Made by a program: the position numbers and the translations under genes. DNA of 64,000 nt from Alistipes sp. (GTDB lineage: Bacteria; Bacteroidota; Bacteroidia; Bacteroidales; Rikenellaceae). Within the stretch, counting starts at the first letter, position 1; every line of letters starts with the position of its first letter. The notes under the pieces are model-generated. The model was given only the letters and a program-made list of their open reading frames with translations. It did not search any database and was not told where the DNA came from. Positions 43,374 to 52,352 of this stretch are shown here, one piece after another. The stretch is from NCBI GenBank assembly GCA_017398555.1, contig JAFQFV010000028.1, forward strand, positions 42,456-106,455, written 5' to 3'.

Positions 43374-44402
43374 ATGCTGATATATGCCGTTCTGATAGTC
43401 GTCTATCTTGTTTGCTCTGTGGCGAGTTTAGAAAATCGCCGCACAGCAAAAGTTGTCTATATCGCCGTAGGGGTCACTCTGACCCTGCTTGCCGTCCTTC
43501 GCCCTGAGGGTGTTGATAACGACTATGCCGAGTATGTAAGCCACTTCAACAACTACGACCAGATTGCACTACTTGAGCCGACATTTAAGGCTATTGCGTG
43601 GTTTTCGCACACATTTCTCGGCTCAAACTACATATTCCTCTTTGCTGTTTATGCCGTTCTCGGCGTGACGCTAAAGTTTATCGCCATACGCGAGCTGTCG
43701 AATTTTGCGCTGCTCTCGGTAGCGATATATATCGGCCAATTTTTCATCCTTCACGAGATGACACAGATTCGTGCAGGAATAGCCTCTTCGTTTCTGCTGC
43801 TATCCATAAAACCCCTCTTTGAACGCAACTGGAGGCGGTTTTTACTCTACGCGTTGTGTGCCACTGCATTTCATCTGTCGGGTGTAATTATCCTTGCACT
43901 ATGGTTTATCAACCCACACCGCAGGCTGAAGATATATCTGCTCCTTATCCCTGCCGCCATACTTATATACCTGCTCGGTGTGGATATTTTAGGAATCATC
44001 CCTATCCCATACCTCTCAGCGAAGATTGCCATCTATCAGAATCTCCGCGAGTACACCGACAGCGTTCATAACCATATAAACCTCTTCAACAGCCTCTATT
44101 TAGTCCGTTTGGGGCTCTGCTACCTCCTCTTTTGGGCAGCACCGACACTTAGAAAACACAACAGATACTTCACCCTGCTGCTCAAAATATATACCATCTC
44201 TCTTGCCGCAATGCCGCTCTTTGCTCCGATACCCGTCGTGGCCTTTAGAACTCACGAACTGCTGGGCATTGTAGAGATTATTCTTGTGCCGACACTCGTC
44301 TTTCTCTTTCGCCCGACAAATATCGCCTACCTCGTGGTTATCCTCTATGGATTTTGCCTGCTGATGATATCACTTTTTTATAACCGACTACTCACTGCCT
44401 GA
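43374..44402 (+). CDS. EpsG-family polysaccharide polymerase (Wzy-like)
   Basis: 342 residues, about ten membrane segments. EpsG-type features: DNDYAEYVSHFNNY near residue 55, EPTFKAIAWFSHTFLGSNYIFLFAVYA, and HEMTQIRAGIASSFLLLSI with the conserved QIR. Polymerises repeat units delivered by the flippase in the periplasm. Four bases after the flippase gene. Confidence 0.88.
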   Translation: MLIYAVLIVVYLVCSVASLENRRTAKVVYIAVGVTLTLLAVLRPEGVDNDYAEYVSHFNNYDQIALLEPTFKAIAWFSHTFLGSNYIFLFAVYAVLGVTLKFIAIRELSNFALLSVAIYIGQFFILHEMTQIRAGIASSFLLLSIKPLFERNWRRFLLYALCATAFHLSGVIILALWFINPHRRLKIYLLLIPAAILIYLLGVDILGIIPIPYLSAKIAIYQNLREYTDSVHNHINLFNSLYLVRLGLCYLLFWAAPTLRKHNRYFTLLLKIYTISLAAMPLFAPIPVVAFRTHELLGIVEIILVPTLVFLFRPTNIAYLVVILYGFCLLMISLFYNRLLTA

Positions 44403-44403
44403 T

Positions 44404-45231
44404 ATGAAATTAGCAATACTTTTAGCAACATATAATAGCGCCCGCTACCTTGCGGAGTTGTTGGACTCGCTTGAAAATCAGACATATAGAGATTTTACGC
44501 TCTATATTCGGGATGATGGCTCGACAGACTCGACAATGCAGATTGTAGCGCAATATCAGACTCTGCATAACAATATTGTGGTGATGCGTGACCCGACAAC
44601 CGCTCGCCGAGCGATGGGGAGTTTCCTATGGATGGCAGAGCATGTGGAGGCCGACTACTATATGTTCTGCGACCACGACGACGTCTGGCTACCCCGCAAA
44701 GTGGAGCTCTCGCTGTCAAAAATTCGGGATATTGAACACCCTAATCGCCCCGCGCTTGTCTGCACCGACCTTATGGTGGTCGATAGCAACCTCAACCCTA
44801 TCGCACAATCGCTTTGGGGGTATATGAAGCTACGCCCTGAGCTGCTCACCGATATAAAATACGCCGTTTCGTGCAACCTCTTTACCGGATGTACGATGAT
44901 TATAAACCGTGCTGCGCGGGATATTTCGCTACCTGCAAGCCCCCAAGCGGTGATGCACGATAGTTGGATTGGGCTGAGAGTCTTAGCCGCCAAAGGGGAT
45001 ATCGGTTGGATATCGGAGCCGCAGATACTCTACCGACAGCACTCCGATAACCTCTTCGGAGCACACAGGGTAAGCTGTTCAAGGGGGTACTATCTCCATA
45101 AGCTGCGAACGGCAAAGAGCGTTGTGGCCACCTATCGGCAAAACTTTCGTACGGCAAAGGATGCTGTCGGTGGTCAGTTATCGCCACTCAGCTTCCTCTT
45201 TTACCGCATTTTATACCTTATCAAAAGATAG
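44404..45231 (+). CDS. Family 2 glycosyltransferase (rhamnosyltransferase-like)
   Basis: 275 residues. GT-A fold start LAILLATYNSARYLAELLDSLENQTYRDF, nucleotide-sugar motif YIRDDGSTDST, metal site FCDHDDVWLP and HDSWIGLRVLAAKGDIG near the active-site base. Resembles RfbF-like rhamnosyltransferases, but donor sugar cannot be fixed. Transfers a sugar to the lipid-linked repeat on the cytoplasmic side. Confidence 0.9.
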   Translation: MKLAILLATYNSARYLAELLDSLENQTYRDFTLYIRDDGSTDSTMQIVAQYQTLHNNIVVMRDPTTARRAMGSFLWMAEHVEADYYMFCDHDDVWLPRKVELSLSKIRDIEHPNRPALVCTDLMVVDSNLNPIAQSLWGYMKLRPELLTDIKYAVSCNLFTGCTMIINRAARDISLPASPQAVMHDSWIGLRVLAAKGDIGWISEPQILYRQHSDNLFGAHRVSCSRGYYLHKLRTAKSVVATYRQNFRTAKDAVGGQLSPLSFLFYRILYLIKR

Positions 45232-45233
45232 AT

Positions 45234-46076
45234 ATGGAGAAGTTTGAGCTACTTATCGAGCTACTGCTGGAGTTGTTCGGCCTAAAGCGGCTGAATGTCG
45301 GCTACAAGGGGATTTCACCGCGAAATCGGACTGCTGTATTTAGCCGTACGCTATATGTCTGCCTCCACGAATGGGGAGGCTATGCCCCCGTGCGCCACAA
45401 ACATATCAACAATACAATCCGCGATTGGGAGTGCGGGCTGAGGTATCAGTTAGAGCGTTTCGGAGGTCACAAAGAGGGGGTCAATCTGACCGTCACCATC
45501 TCCGACGCCCACCTATGCAGATATATCGATCAGATAGTGAAGTGTTGCGACCACCTTATCCCCACCACAAACGAGGGGATGGACTTTGCAGGCTATGCGG
45601 CATTTTACGAGCGACTGAAGGGCTGTGACAACCGCTATATACTACTTACAAACAGCTCTGTAAATAGTTTTCAGTGCGACTTTATAGAGCCCTATATCGA
45701 CTATATGGAGCACAATTTGGATGTCGGCATGCTCGGTATCTCCTGCTGCTCAAAGTGCTATCAGTCACTGATTTTCAACAACTTCACGCCCCACTTGCAG
45801 AGCTTTTTTCTGCTTACGACCCTCGCAGTTCTTGAGGAGATTGTGGCTCTGAACGGCAACCGCTTTCCGGGCATTGGCATACGCAACAAGCAACTGCTTA
45901 TTCGCTACGGAGAGATTAAAATCTCGCAGTTGGCACTCCAACTCGGCTACAAGTTGGCTGTCGTAACAGAGGAGGGGGTCAAGAAGTTCGACAACAACCC
46001 CGAAAATTGGACTCTGCCAATAGGAGATTTGCGCGCCTACACAGATAGACCGAATAGTATAAATCCGATAAGATAG
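45234..46076 (+). CDS. Polysaccharide-locus protein, RgpF-like putative glycosyltransferase
   Basis: 280 residues, soluble. Not confidently recognised. Two patches recall rhamnan-synthesis F (RgpF) proteins: PTTNEGMDFAGYAAFYERL and NRYILLTNSSVNSFQCDFIEPY, corresponding to the NxGrDxxxy and LlNdSvyGP motifs. Also an initial LYVCLHEWGGYAP. Its place between two glycosyltransferase genes supports a glycan-assembly role. Alternative: an unrelated structural protein of the pathway. Confidence 0.7.
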   Translation: MEKFELLIELLLELFGLKRLNVGYKGISPRNRTAVFSRTLYVCLHEWGGYAPVRHKHINNTIRDWECGLRYQLERFGGHKEGVNLTVTISDAHLCRYIDQIVKCCDHLIPTTNEGMDFAGYAAFYERLKGCDNRYILLTNSSVNSFQCDFIEPYIDYMEHNLDVGMLGISCCSKCYQSLIFNNFTPHLQSFFLLTTLAVLEEIVALNGNRFPGIGIRNKQLLIRYGEIKISQLALQLGYKLAVVTEEGVKKFDNNPENWTLPIGDLRAYTDRPNSINPIR

Positions 46077-46085
46077 ATAACCACT

Positions 46086-46889
46086 ATGATTACCGCCTCG
46101 CTTGTCATCTACCACAACTCGCGGAGGGAGATTAACACCCTGCTTGACTCTGTTCTTCGCAGCCCTATCGACAAACTATACATCATCGACAACTCTCGCC
46201 ACGACCTCTATCGCGCGTTAGAGCAGCGCTCGCCGCGAATCTGCTATATCCACAACATCAACGACGGATACGGTGCGGCGCACAATATCGCTATGCGTGA
46301 GGCTATACGCCTGAGGGCGAAATATCATATAGTCATCAACCCCGACATCTACTTCTCTGAAGGGACTATCGAGTCCCTGATAAAGTATATGGACAACCAC
46401 AAAGATATCGGCTGGGTGATGCCCAAAATCCTCTATCCGAGTGGCGAGGTGCAGCACCTATGCAAGTTGCTACCCACACCTTATGACCTGATAATTCGTC
46501 GTTTTTTGCCAAGCAGACTCCTTGGCAGAGTACGAGATAAATTTAACCCAAAAATTTCAGACAGAGAGGTCAATATGCCATACCTGTCAGGCTGCTTTAT
46601 GTTTTTGAGAGTCAGCGCATTACGAAAGGTCGGGCTCTTTGACGAACGCTTCTTTATGTATGGCGAGGATCTCGACCTCTCGCGCCGTATGCACCGACAA
46701 TACAAGACCATCTACTACCCCGGCGCTGCCGTTGTCCACGCCCATCGGGCAGAGTCATACCACAGCGGCAGAATGCTATGGGTACACATCGAAAATATCG
46801 CGATATACTTCAACAAATGGGGTTGGTTCTTCGACCCCGAACGCCGAAAGGTCAATAAAAAAGTCAGACGAGAAATATTAAAAAGATAG
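46086..46889 (+). CDS. Family 2 glycosyltransferase (WbbL-like)
   Basis: 267 residues. ITASLVIYHNSRREINTLLDSVL start, YIIDNS, GYGAAHNIAMREA, HIVINPDIYF (metal-binding D-x-F), SGCFMFLRVSAL, and GLFDERFFMYGEDLDLSRRMHR (catalytic base region, ED). This pattern is that of WbbL/RfbF rhamnosyltransferases. Adds a sugar to the repeat unit; acceptor unknown. Confidence 0.92.
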   Translation: MITASLVIYHNSRREINTLLDSVLRSPIDKLYIIDNSRHDLYRALEQRSPRICYIHNINDGYGAAHNIAMREAIRLRAKYHIVINPDIYFSEGTIESLIKYMDNHKDIGWVMPKILYPSGEVQHLCKLLPTPYDLIIRRFLPSRLLGRVRDKFNPKISDREVNMPYLSGCFMFLRVSALRKVGLFDERFFMYGEDLDLSRRMHRQYKTIYYPGAAVVHAHRAESYHSGRMLWVHIENIAIYFNKWGWFFDPERRKVNKKVRREILKR

Positions 46890-46891
46890 AT

Positions 46892-49168
46892 ATGAAAAAG
46901 TTTTTACCAATTCTACTATTTATCGGCAGTGCATCAGCACAAGACATTACAGACCAAAGAGTTAGCGAATATATAAAAGGGGCTGTGGCGGAGAGTGGAT
47001 ACAGGCAACTTGACACTTTGAGCAGCAAGACGCCTCAACCTCGACTACGCCAAAATCCCGAAGAGACAACCAAAAAAGATATAGCGCAACCCGCAGAGCG
47101 TCACAAAATCTTCGGCCACGAGATATTTGGCACTCGCGACCTCACTTTTACCCCCAATCAGAACATCGCCACCCCTGCAAACTACACTCTCGGCGCGGGC
47201 GATGAGGTGATAATCGACATCTGGGGAGCCAACCAGACGACCATCCGCGAGGTAATCTCCCCCGACGGATATATCAACATTGACGGGTTGGGGTTGGTCT
47301 ATCTGAATGGCAAGAGCATTGCCGAGGCGGAGCGCTATCTGCAGAGAGCCCTTGCGGCAATCTATTCGAGCGTTGCAGATAGCAATGGTGATGAAAAATC
47401 CCACCTCAAGCTCACTCTGGGCAAGATTCGCACTATCGAAGTACACGTTATGGGAGAGGTGGCAAAGCCCGGCAGTTACTCCCTCTCCTCCCTTGCAACA
47501 GCCTTCTATGCCCTCTATCGCGCTGGTGGCGTTAGTGATTTGGGCTCTGTGCGCGATATTCGGATAGTTCGCAACGGCAGAGAGGTGGCAACGATAGATA
47601 TCTACGACTTTATTATGAAGGGCAAGAGCGAGGGAAACATTCACCTGCAAGATGGGGATATGATTATCGTGCCGCCCTACAGAGTGCTAATTGATGCACA
47701 AGGGGCTATCAAGCGCCCGCTGAAGTACGAGCTTGCAGATGGCGAAACGCTCTCGGCTCTGCTCGACTATGCAGGTGGTTTTACTGGCGATGCCTACCAA
47801 AAAAGTGTAACCGTAACACGCCGAAATGGGCGTGAGTATCAGATATATACGGTCGATAACACTGCCTTTGACAACTTCCGTATGATGGATGGCGATATAG
47901 TCGATGTAGGGCCGATGATAGATCGTTTTGAGAACCGCTTGGAGGTCAAAGGGGCGGTCTATCGTCAGGGGGTCTATCAACTGAACGACCAGATAAATAC
48001 CATCTCAAAGTTGATTGCAAAGGCCGAGGGGCTTAGGGGCGATGCGCTGCTATCGCGCGCCATTCTGCAACGCGAAAAGGAGGATTTAACCCGACAAACC
48101 ATTCAGGTAGATTTAGGGAATATCCTCAACGGAGCGGCCGAGGATATCGAGCTCAAGCGCGGCGATATTCTCTACATCCCAAGTATTCACGACCTGCAAA
48201 GGTCGCCGACTATCGAGATTTTTGGCCACGTCGCACGCCCCGGAGTGCTCCCCTACTCCGAGAACAGCACCCTTGAGGATGTGATTATTCAGGCCGGCGG
48301 TCTGCTCCCCTCAGCCTCCACAGTTCGGGTGGATATAAGCCGCCAAAGTGCCGACAGCTCAAGTACGGAGCATAGCGAGGTGATAGGCGAGCAATTTTCG
48401 TTTGCCATCAAAGATGGTTTTGTGGTTGGTGGCGATGACAATTTTATCCTCAAACCATACGACCGCATCTACGTACGCAAAAGCCCCGCCTACCAAGAGC
48501 CGCAGAGTGTAAAGATTGCGGGCGAGGTGCTCTACAGCGGCGAATATGCCCTCTCCAAGAAGAGCGAGCGGCTGAGTGACCTGATAAAGAAGGCTGGCGG
48601 AGTAACCCCCTTTGCATATATAAAAGGTGCTCGGCTGACTCGCAAAATGAATAGAGAGGAGAGGGAGCGACAACAGAGTGTGCTCACCCTCGCAGCTCGC
48701 AATATCAAGGACTCGATAGATATACAATCGCTGCCCATTACCGACCACTTCAACATCGGCATTGACCTTGAGCGGGCACTATCCGAGCCGGGATCGGATG
48801 CCGATTTGGTATTGCGCGCGGATGATGAGTTGCAAATCCCGCAATACAACAACACTGTCCGCATCAGTGGTTGTGTAATGAGCCCAAATACAGTGAGTTA
48901 CACTGCGGGCAAGAGGGTTAAGTACTATATCGGTCAGGCGGGAGGTTTTGCACAACACGCCCGCAAAAAGAGCTCTTACATCGTCTATATGAACGGACAG
49001 ATTAGGCGTGTAAAATCAAACAGCAGAGATATTGTTGAACCCGGTTGCCATATAGTCGTGCCAACAAAGGAGAGGAGCACCGACGCACTGCAAAGCATAC
49101 TATCCGTAGCCACCACAAGCGCCTCGCTTGCCACAATGATTGCAACAATCGGAAACATTCTGAAGTAG
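46892..49168 (+). CDS. wza: Polysaccharide export protein (Wza-like, multiple SLBB domains)
   Basis: 758 residues. Signal peptide (KKFLPILLFIGSASAQ), a poly-export domain at about 90-165 (TLGAGDEVIIDIWGANQTTIREVISPDG), followed by about six SLBB-type modules (for example VMGEVAKPGSYSL, AQGAIKRPLKYEL, VKGAVYRQGVYQL, IFGHVARPGVLPY, IAGEVLYSGEYAL, ISGCVMSPNTVSY). No lipobox is evident. Much longer than E. coli Wza; long SLBB-rich forms are common in Bacteroidetes. Forms the outer-membrane export channel. Confidence 0.93.
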   Translation: MKKFLPILLFIGSASAQDITDQRVSEYIKGAVAESGYRQLDTLSSKTPQPRLRQNPEETTKKDIAQPAERHKIFGHEIFGTRDLTFTPNQNIATPANYTLGAGDEVIIDIWGANQTTIREVISPDGYINIDGLGLVYLNGKSIAEAERYLQRALAAIYSSVADSNGDEKSHLKLTLGKIRTIEVHVMGEVAKPGSYSLSSLATAFYALYRAGGVSDLGSVRDIRIVRNGREVATIDIYDFIMKGKSEGNIHLQDGDMIIVPPYRVLIDAQGAIKRPLKYELADGETLSALLDYAGGFTGDAYQKSVTVTRRNGREYQIYTVDNTAFDNFRMMDGDIVDVGPMIDRFENRLEVKGAVYRQGVYQLNDQINTISKLIAKAEGLRGDALLSRAILQREKEDLTRQTIQVDLGNILNGAAEDIELKRGDILYIPSIHDLQRSPTIEIFGHVARPGVLPYSENSTLEDVIIQAGGLLPSASTVRVDISRQSADSSSTEHSEVIGEQFSFAIKDGFVVGGDDNFILKPYDRIYVRKSPAYQEPQSVKIAGEVLYSGEYALSKKSERLSDLIKKAGGVTPFAYIKGARLTRKMNREERERQQSVLTLAARNIKDSIDIQSLPITDHFNIGIDLERALSEPGSDADLVLRADDELQIPQYNNTVRISGCVMSPNTVSYTAGKRVKYYIGQAGGFAQHARKKSSYIVYMNGQIRRVKSNSRDIVEPGCHIVVPTKERSTDALQSILSVATTSASLATMIATIGNILK

Positions 49169-49170
49169 AG

Positions 49171-50172
49171 ATGAAAAGAGAGATTAGAGAAGATTCTACC
49201 GAGCCTACAATCGATCTTGCTCTGTGGGCTCGTACGATATGGGAGTCGAGGGTGTTGATTATAAAGATTGTGGCTATCTCGATAGCTTTTGGGGTTATCT
49301 TCGCCTTAATAACGCCGAGAAGATATACCGCAAAGGTCATCTTAGCCCCCGAAAGCTCGAATTCGAGTAGCGACATCGCCTCTGCCGCATCGATGTTGGG
49401 GTTAAGCCCATTGAACTTACCGAGAGATAACGACGCGCTGAGCGTTGCAATCTACCCCGATATTGTCGCCTCAACACCCTTTATGATAGAGCTGCTCAAA
49501 ACGCCTGTACAAAAAGTTGATAGTGGGCAAACTATGACCCTTTTCGACTACTTGCAGTCGGTGTCAAAGGTGCAGGCAGAGGGGGAAATCGACCCTCTCT
49601 ATCTAACCAAGGGGCAGGCGAAGATAGTCGAGTTTCTGCGTCGCGCGCTTGCCACCTCGATAGACAAAAAGAGCGGCGTTACGACCATCTCGGCGACCTT
49701 TCAAGACCCTAAAGTGGCGGCAATAGTCGCCCGACAAGCTACCGATAAACTGCGACGTTATGTGACCGACTACCGCACCTCAAAGGCGGAGCAGGAGTTA
49801 AAATATTGGCAGCAGCTCTACAAGAGGCGACAGCAGGAGTACTATGAGGCTCAACGGAGCTATGCCGACTATGTTGATGCCAACCACAAAGTGACCCGCC
49901 AGAGCATTATCAACGAGCGCGAGCGGTTGCAAAACGAGAAACTCCTCGCCTTGCAGCTCTATACCACCGTGGCAACGCAGATGCAGATGGCGCGGGCAAA
50001 GGTGGAGGAGGCAAAACCCGTTTTTACCATTATCGAACCCGCAACCATCCCCCTTACACCGTCAAGCATAGGACGAGTGGCGATGGTTATACGTTTTCTT
50101 ATCGTGGGGTTGGCTGTGGCTATCCTTTGGGTGCTTTTCGGTCGTGATTTTTTGAAGAGTATGAGAAAATAG
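49171..50172 (+). CDS. wzz: Wzz-type chain-length determinant protein
   Basis: 333 residues from ATG 49171; an upstream frame from 49045 overlaps the export gene and is rejected. N-terminal Wzz domain with a membrane span (about 27-50, IIKIVAISIAFGVIFALI), a periplasmic coiled coil (about 190-270, SKAEQELKYWQQLYKRRQ) and a second span near the C-terminus (MVIRFLIVGLAVAILWVLFG). No fused tyrosine-kinase domain. Last gene of the polysaccharide cluster. Confidence 0.9.
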   Translation: MKREIREDSTEPTIDLALWARTIWESRVLIIKIVAISIAFGVIFALITPRRYTAKVILAPESSNSSSDIASAASMLGLSPLNLPRDNDALSVAIYPDIVASTPFMIELLKTPVQKVDSGQTMTLFDYLQSVSKVQAEGEIDPLYLTKGQAKIVEFLRRALATSIDKKSGVTTISATFQDPKVAAIVARQATDKLRRYVTDYRTSKAEQELKYWQQLYKRRQQEYYEAQRSYADYVDANHKVTRQSIINERERLQNEKLLALQLYTTVATQMQMARAKVEEAKPVFTIIEPATIPLTPSSIGRVAMVIRFLIVGLAVAILWVLFGRDFLKSMRK

Positions 50173-50181
50173 TTATCTTTG
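50151..50181 (+). promoter_or_regulatory. Promoter embedded in the end of the wzz gene
   Basis: TTTG (50151-50154), 19 nt, TATCTTTG (50174-50181): near-perfect. It allows independent transcription of the next gene. Confidence 0.8.
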
Positions 50182-50199
50182 TAGAGCAAACCTAAAACT

Positions 50200-51525
50200 A
50201 TGAAACGAGCTCTACTTGCAATTCTACTGCTTACTTTAGCCCCAAGCACCCACATCTCTGCCCGCAACTATGCAAAGCAGAGGGCTGCTGTAGTGGAAAA
50301 TAATCGCGGATATTACAAAGATCTGTTTATGGATGGAGGCATCGCCCTCACTTCACGTAAAACTCTACCCGCAGCGGATAATTTAGGGCTCAAGATGGAG
50401 TTTTTTGCCTCTGCCCTCAACAGCAAACTGACGGCCACCGATACGCTGAGGCAGAGAGATATATTCTGCGGCAGTAGAGAGGATAGCAATGGTTGGCTGC
50501 TCTACCCCGATGGCGCTCCGCGATACCGAGTGATATACCTCAATGGTGGTAGCGCAGGTAAGCACGCTATATCCCTCACAGAGGTCGGTCGAGAGAATAT
50601 TCGCGCCTTTATTGCAGCTGGAGGCTCTTATGTAGGCACCTGCGCTGGCGCTTTTATCGCCTCGATAGGTAGCAAACAGACCAACAAAAGTGTAAAAAAT
50701 ACCAAAACCTACCTCCGCCTATGGCCGGGCATTATGCACTCTACACACCTTAGAAAGAGTAATACTCCGCTTCGTATAGAGCGCAAATCCCCACTGCTCC
50801 GTTACTACGACTTCGGCAAGGACTACACTGTCGATTCTGTGCGTCACAACGGCGGTGGATATGCTTTGGGCGACCTGAAGGGCAACCTGCCTGAGAAGAC
50901 GGAGATTTTGGCTCGCTACATCTTTACGGATAACCAAAAGGTGAAGATTAATAACCACGCAGCGATGTGGGCATACAAAGATAGCGAGGATAACGGTCGC
51001 GCGATACTTATCGGCTCACACCCTGAGGGGGTAAAGAGCGGCGAGAGGCTTGACCTTATGTCTGCCGCCCTGCTCTACGCTATGGATGGCAATGCCAAGC
51101 CGCAGGTTAAGGGTACGCTTACCTCCAATCAGGAGCGTGCTATGTGCTTGAAGACCGGCGATAAACAGCCTGAATTTACCCGTATCGGCGATAGACAGTA
51201 CCACCACTTCAAAATCTCTGTTCCAAAAGGGTGTCAGCGACTTGTTGTTGTGCTTAAGGGGTATGCAGGCGAGGATAATTTCGACCTTACCCTCTGCGCC
51301 AAAGAGCGAGAGTTTGCCTATACAGACAACTCGCAGTGGAAAACAGATGATAAGGGTTGTTACAAAGAACTTGTAATCGAGCGTCCGAAGGCGGGAGAGT
51401 GGTTTATATCTGTCTTCTGCAACACCACCGTAAGCAGTTTTGTCGATGAATATGGCACCATATACACCGGTCGCACCGATGTTTTGAACGGCGTACCATA
51501 CTCAATCAAGGCCACTACCCTCTAA
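50200..51525 (+). CDS. Secreted protein with class I glutamine-amidotransferase-like (BPL_N-type) fold and C-terminal PPC-like domain
   Basis: 441 residues. Signal peptide (KRALLAILLLTLAPSTHISA). A middle region (about 100-290) resembles class I GATase-like folds: VIYLNGGSAG, AAGGSYVGTCAGAFIAS (nucleophile-elbow Cys in GTCAGA) and a late HPEG. A C-terminal beta-sandwich (about 310-441) resembles bacterial pre-peptidase domains (LVVVLKGYAGEDNFDLTL, GEWFISVFCNTTVSSFVDEY). Role unknown; a secreted hydrolase or processing enzyme is possible. It has its own promoter, and its stop overlaps that of the convergent SDR gene. Confidence 0.75.
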   Translation: MKRALLAILLLTLAPSTHISARNYAKQRAAVVENNRGYYKDLFMDGGIALTSRKTLPAADNLGLKMEFFASALNSKLTATDTLRQRDIFCGSREDSNGWLLYPDGAPRYRVIYLNGGSAGKHAISLTEVGRENIRAFIAAGGSYVGTCAGAFIASIGSKQTNKSVKNTKTYLRLWPGIMHSTHLRKSNTPLRIERKSPLLRYYDFGKDYTVDSVRHNGGGYALGDLKGNLPEKTEILARYIFTDNQKVKINNHAAMWAYKDSEDNGRAILIGSHPEGVKSGERLDLMSAALLYAMDGNAKPQVKGTLTSNQERAMCLKTGDKQPEFTRIGDRQYHHFKISVPKGCQRLVVVLKGYAGEDNFDLTLCAKEREFAYTDNSQWKTDDKGCYKELVIERPKAGEWFISVFCNTTVSSFVDEYGTIYTGRTDVLNGVPYSIKATTL

Positions 51526-52277
51526 TTTCTGATAATCGTCAGCCTCTCCCAAAGCCAGCGCGGGATAATATTCCAAAAGAGGACAAGCAGTCGAAAACGC
51601 CAATCGAAAATCACTATGCGACGGCGACGCTTCAGCCCTCGCATAATGTGGCGTGTAGCCTGCTCAAGGCTCATAAGCATCGGGTAGTGTTTATTGGGGT
51701 TGAGGATTGGTGTTGCAACAAAACCGGGTCTTATATCTGTAAAATCTATCGCCACCTTATACATTCGGCAGTGTTGCACCAGAGCGGTTATATATGTACT
51801 CTGCATACTCTTCGATGCCGAATATGCCGGTGCAGGCCCCATACCCGTCGTGCCGGCAACAGAGGTCACCACAGCTATATGAGCACGGTTTTTAGCGGTA
51901 TAGCACGGCTGGCGCTTGACATAATTTACAAAGTGATCCACCACGCGCACCATACCCTCGCAGTTTGTGGTTACAATATCCAGCTCCAACTGCTCATCAA
52001 GGTCGGGGTTCTGTCCGCCCTTGCCCGAGACATATAGAAACAGGTCGGGAGCACCCAACTGCTCAAGCAGAGTATCCAATGCCGCCGTAGCACTCTGCTC
52101 GACAACATCCATCTCCGCCACAACTACATTCTGAGCACCAAACTCCGCCTGCAACTGCTCCAACGACTCTCGACGACGTGCCGCCACGCCTATTTTGTAA
52201 CCACCCCTTGCAAGTCTTTCGGCCAACGCGCGACCAATACCCGAACTTGCACCAATAATAACTGCCTTCTTCTGCAT
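51522..52277 (-). CDS. Short-chain dehydrogenase/reductase
   Basis: 251 residues starting MQKKAVIIGASSGIGRAL (NAD(P)-binding TGxxxGxG variant), with VVTSVAGTTG (catalytic Ser), YSASKSMQ (YxxxK) and RPGFVATPIL. The longer frame to 52334 adds an unlikely N-terminus. The C-terminal membrane-like LLVLFWNIIPRWLWERL suggests membrane association, as in several lipid-modifying SDRs. Substrate unknown; it follows a predicted acyltransferase gene on the same strand by 75 nt. Confidence 0.9.
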   Translation of the reverse strand: MQKKAVIIGASSGIGRALAERLARGGYKIGVAARRRESLEQLQAEFGAQNVVVAEMDVVEQSATAALDTLLEQLGAPDLFLYVSGKGGQNPDLDEQLELDIVTTNCEGMVRVVDHFVNYVKRQPCYTAKNRAHIAVVTSVAGTTGMGPAPAYSASKSMQSTYITALVQHCRMYKVAIDFTDIRPGFVATPILNPNKHYPMLMSLEQATRHIMRGLKRRRRIVIFDWRFRLLVLFWNIIPRWLWERLTIIRN

Positions 52278-52352
52278 TTTATAGAGAATCTTTTTCAACA
52301 AAAAGGTGGGTATCCACCCCTGAACACCCACCATAAACTTGGAGTTGTTATG

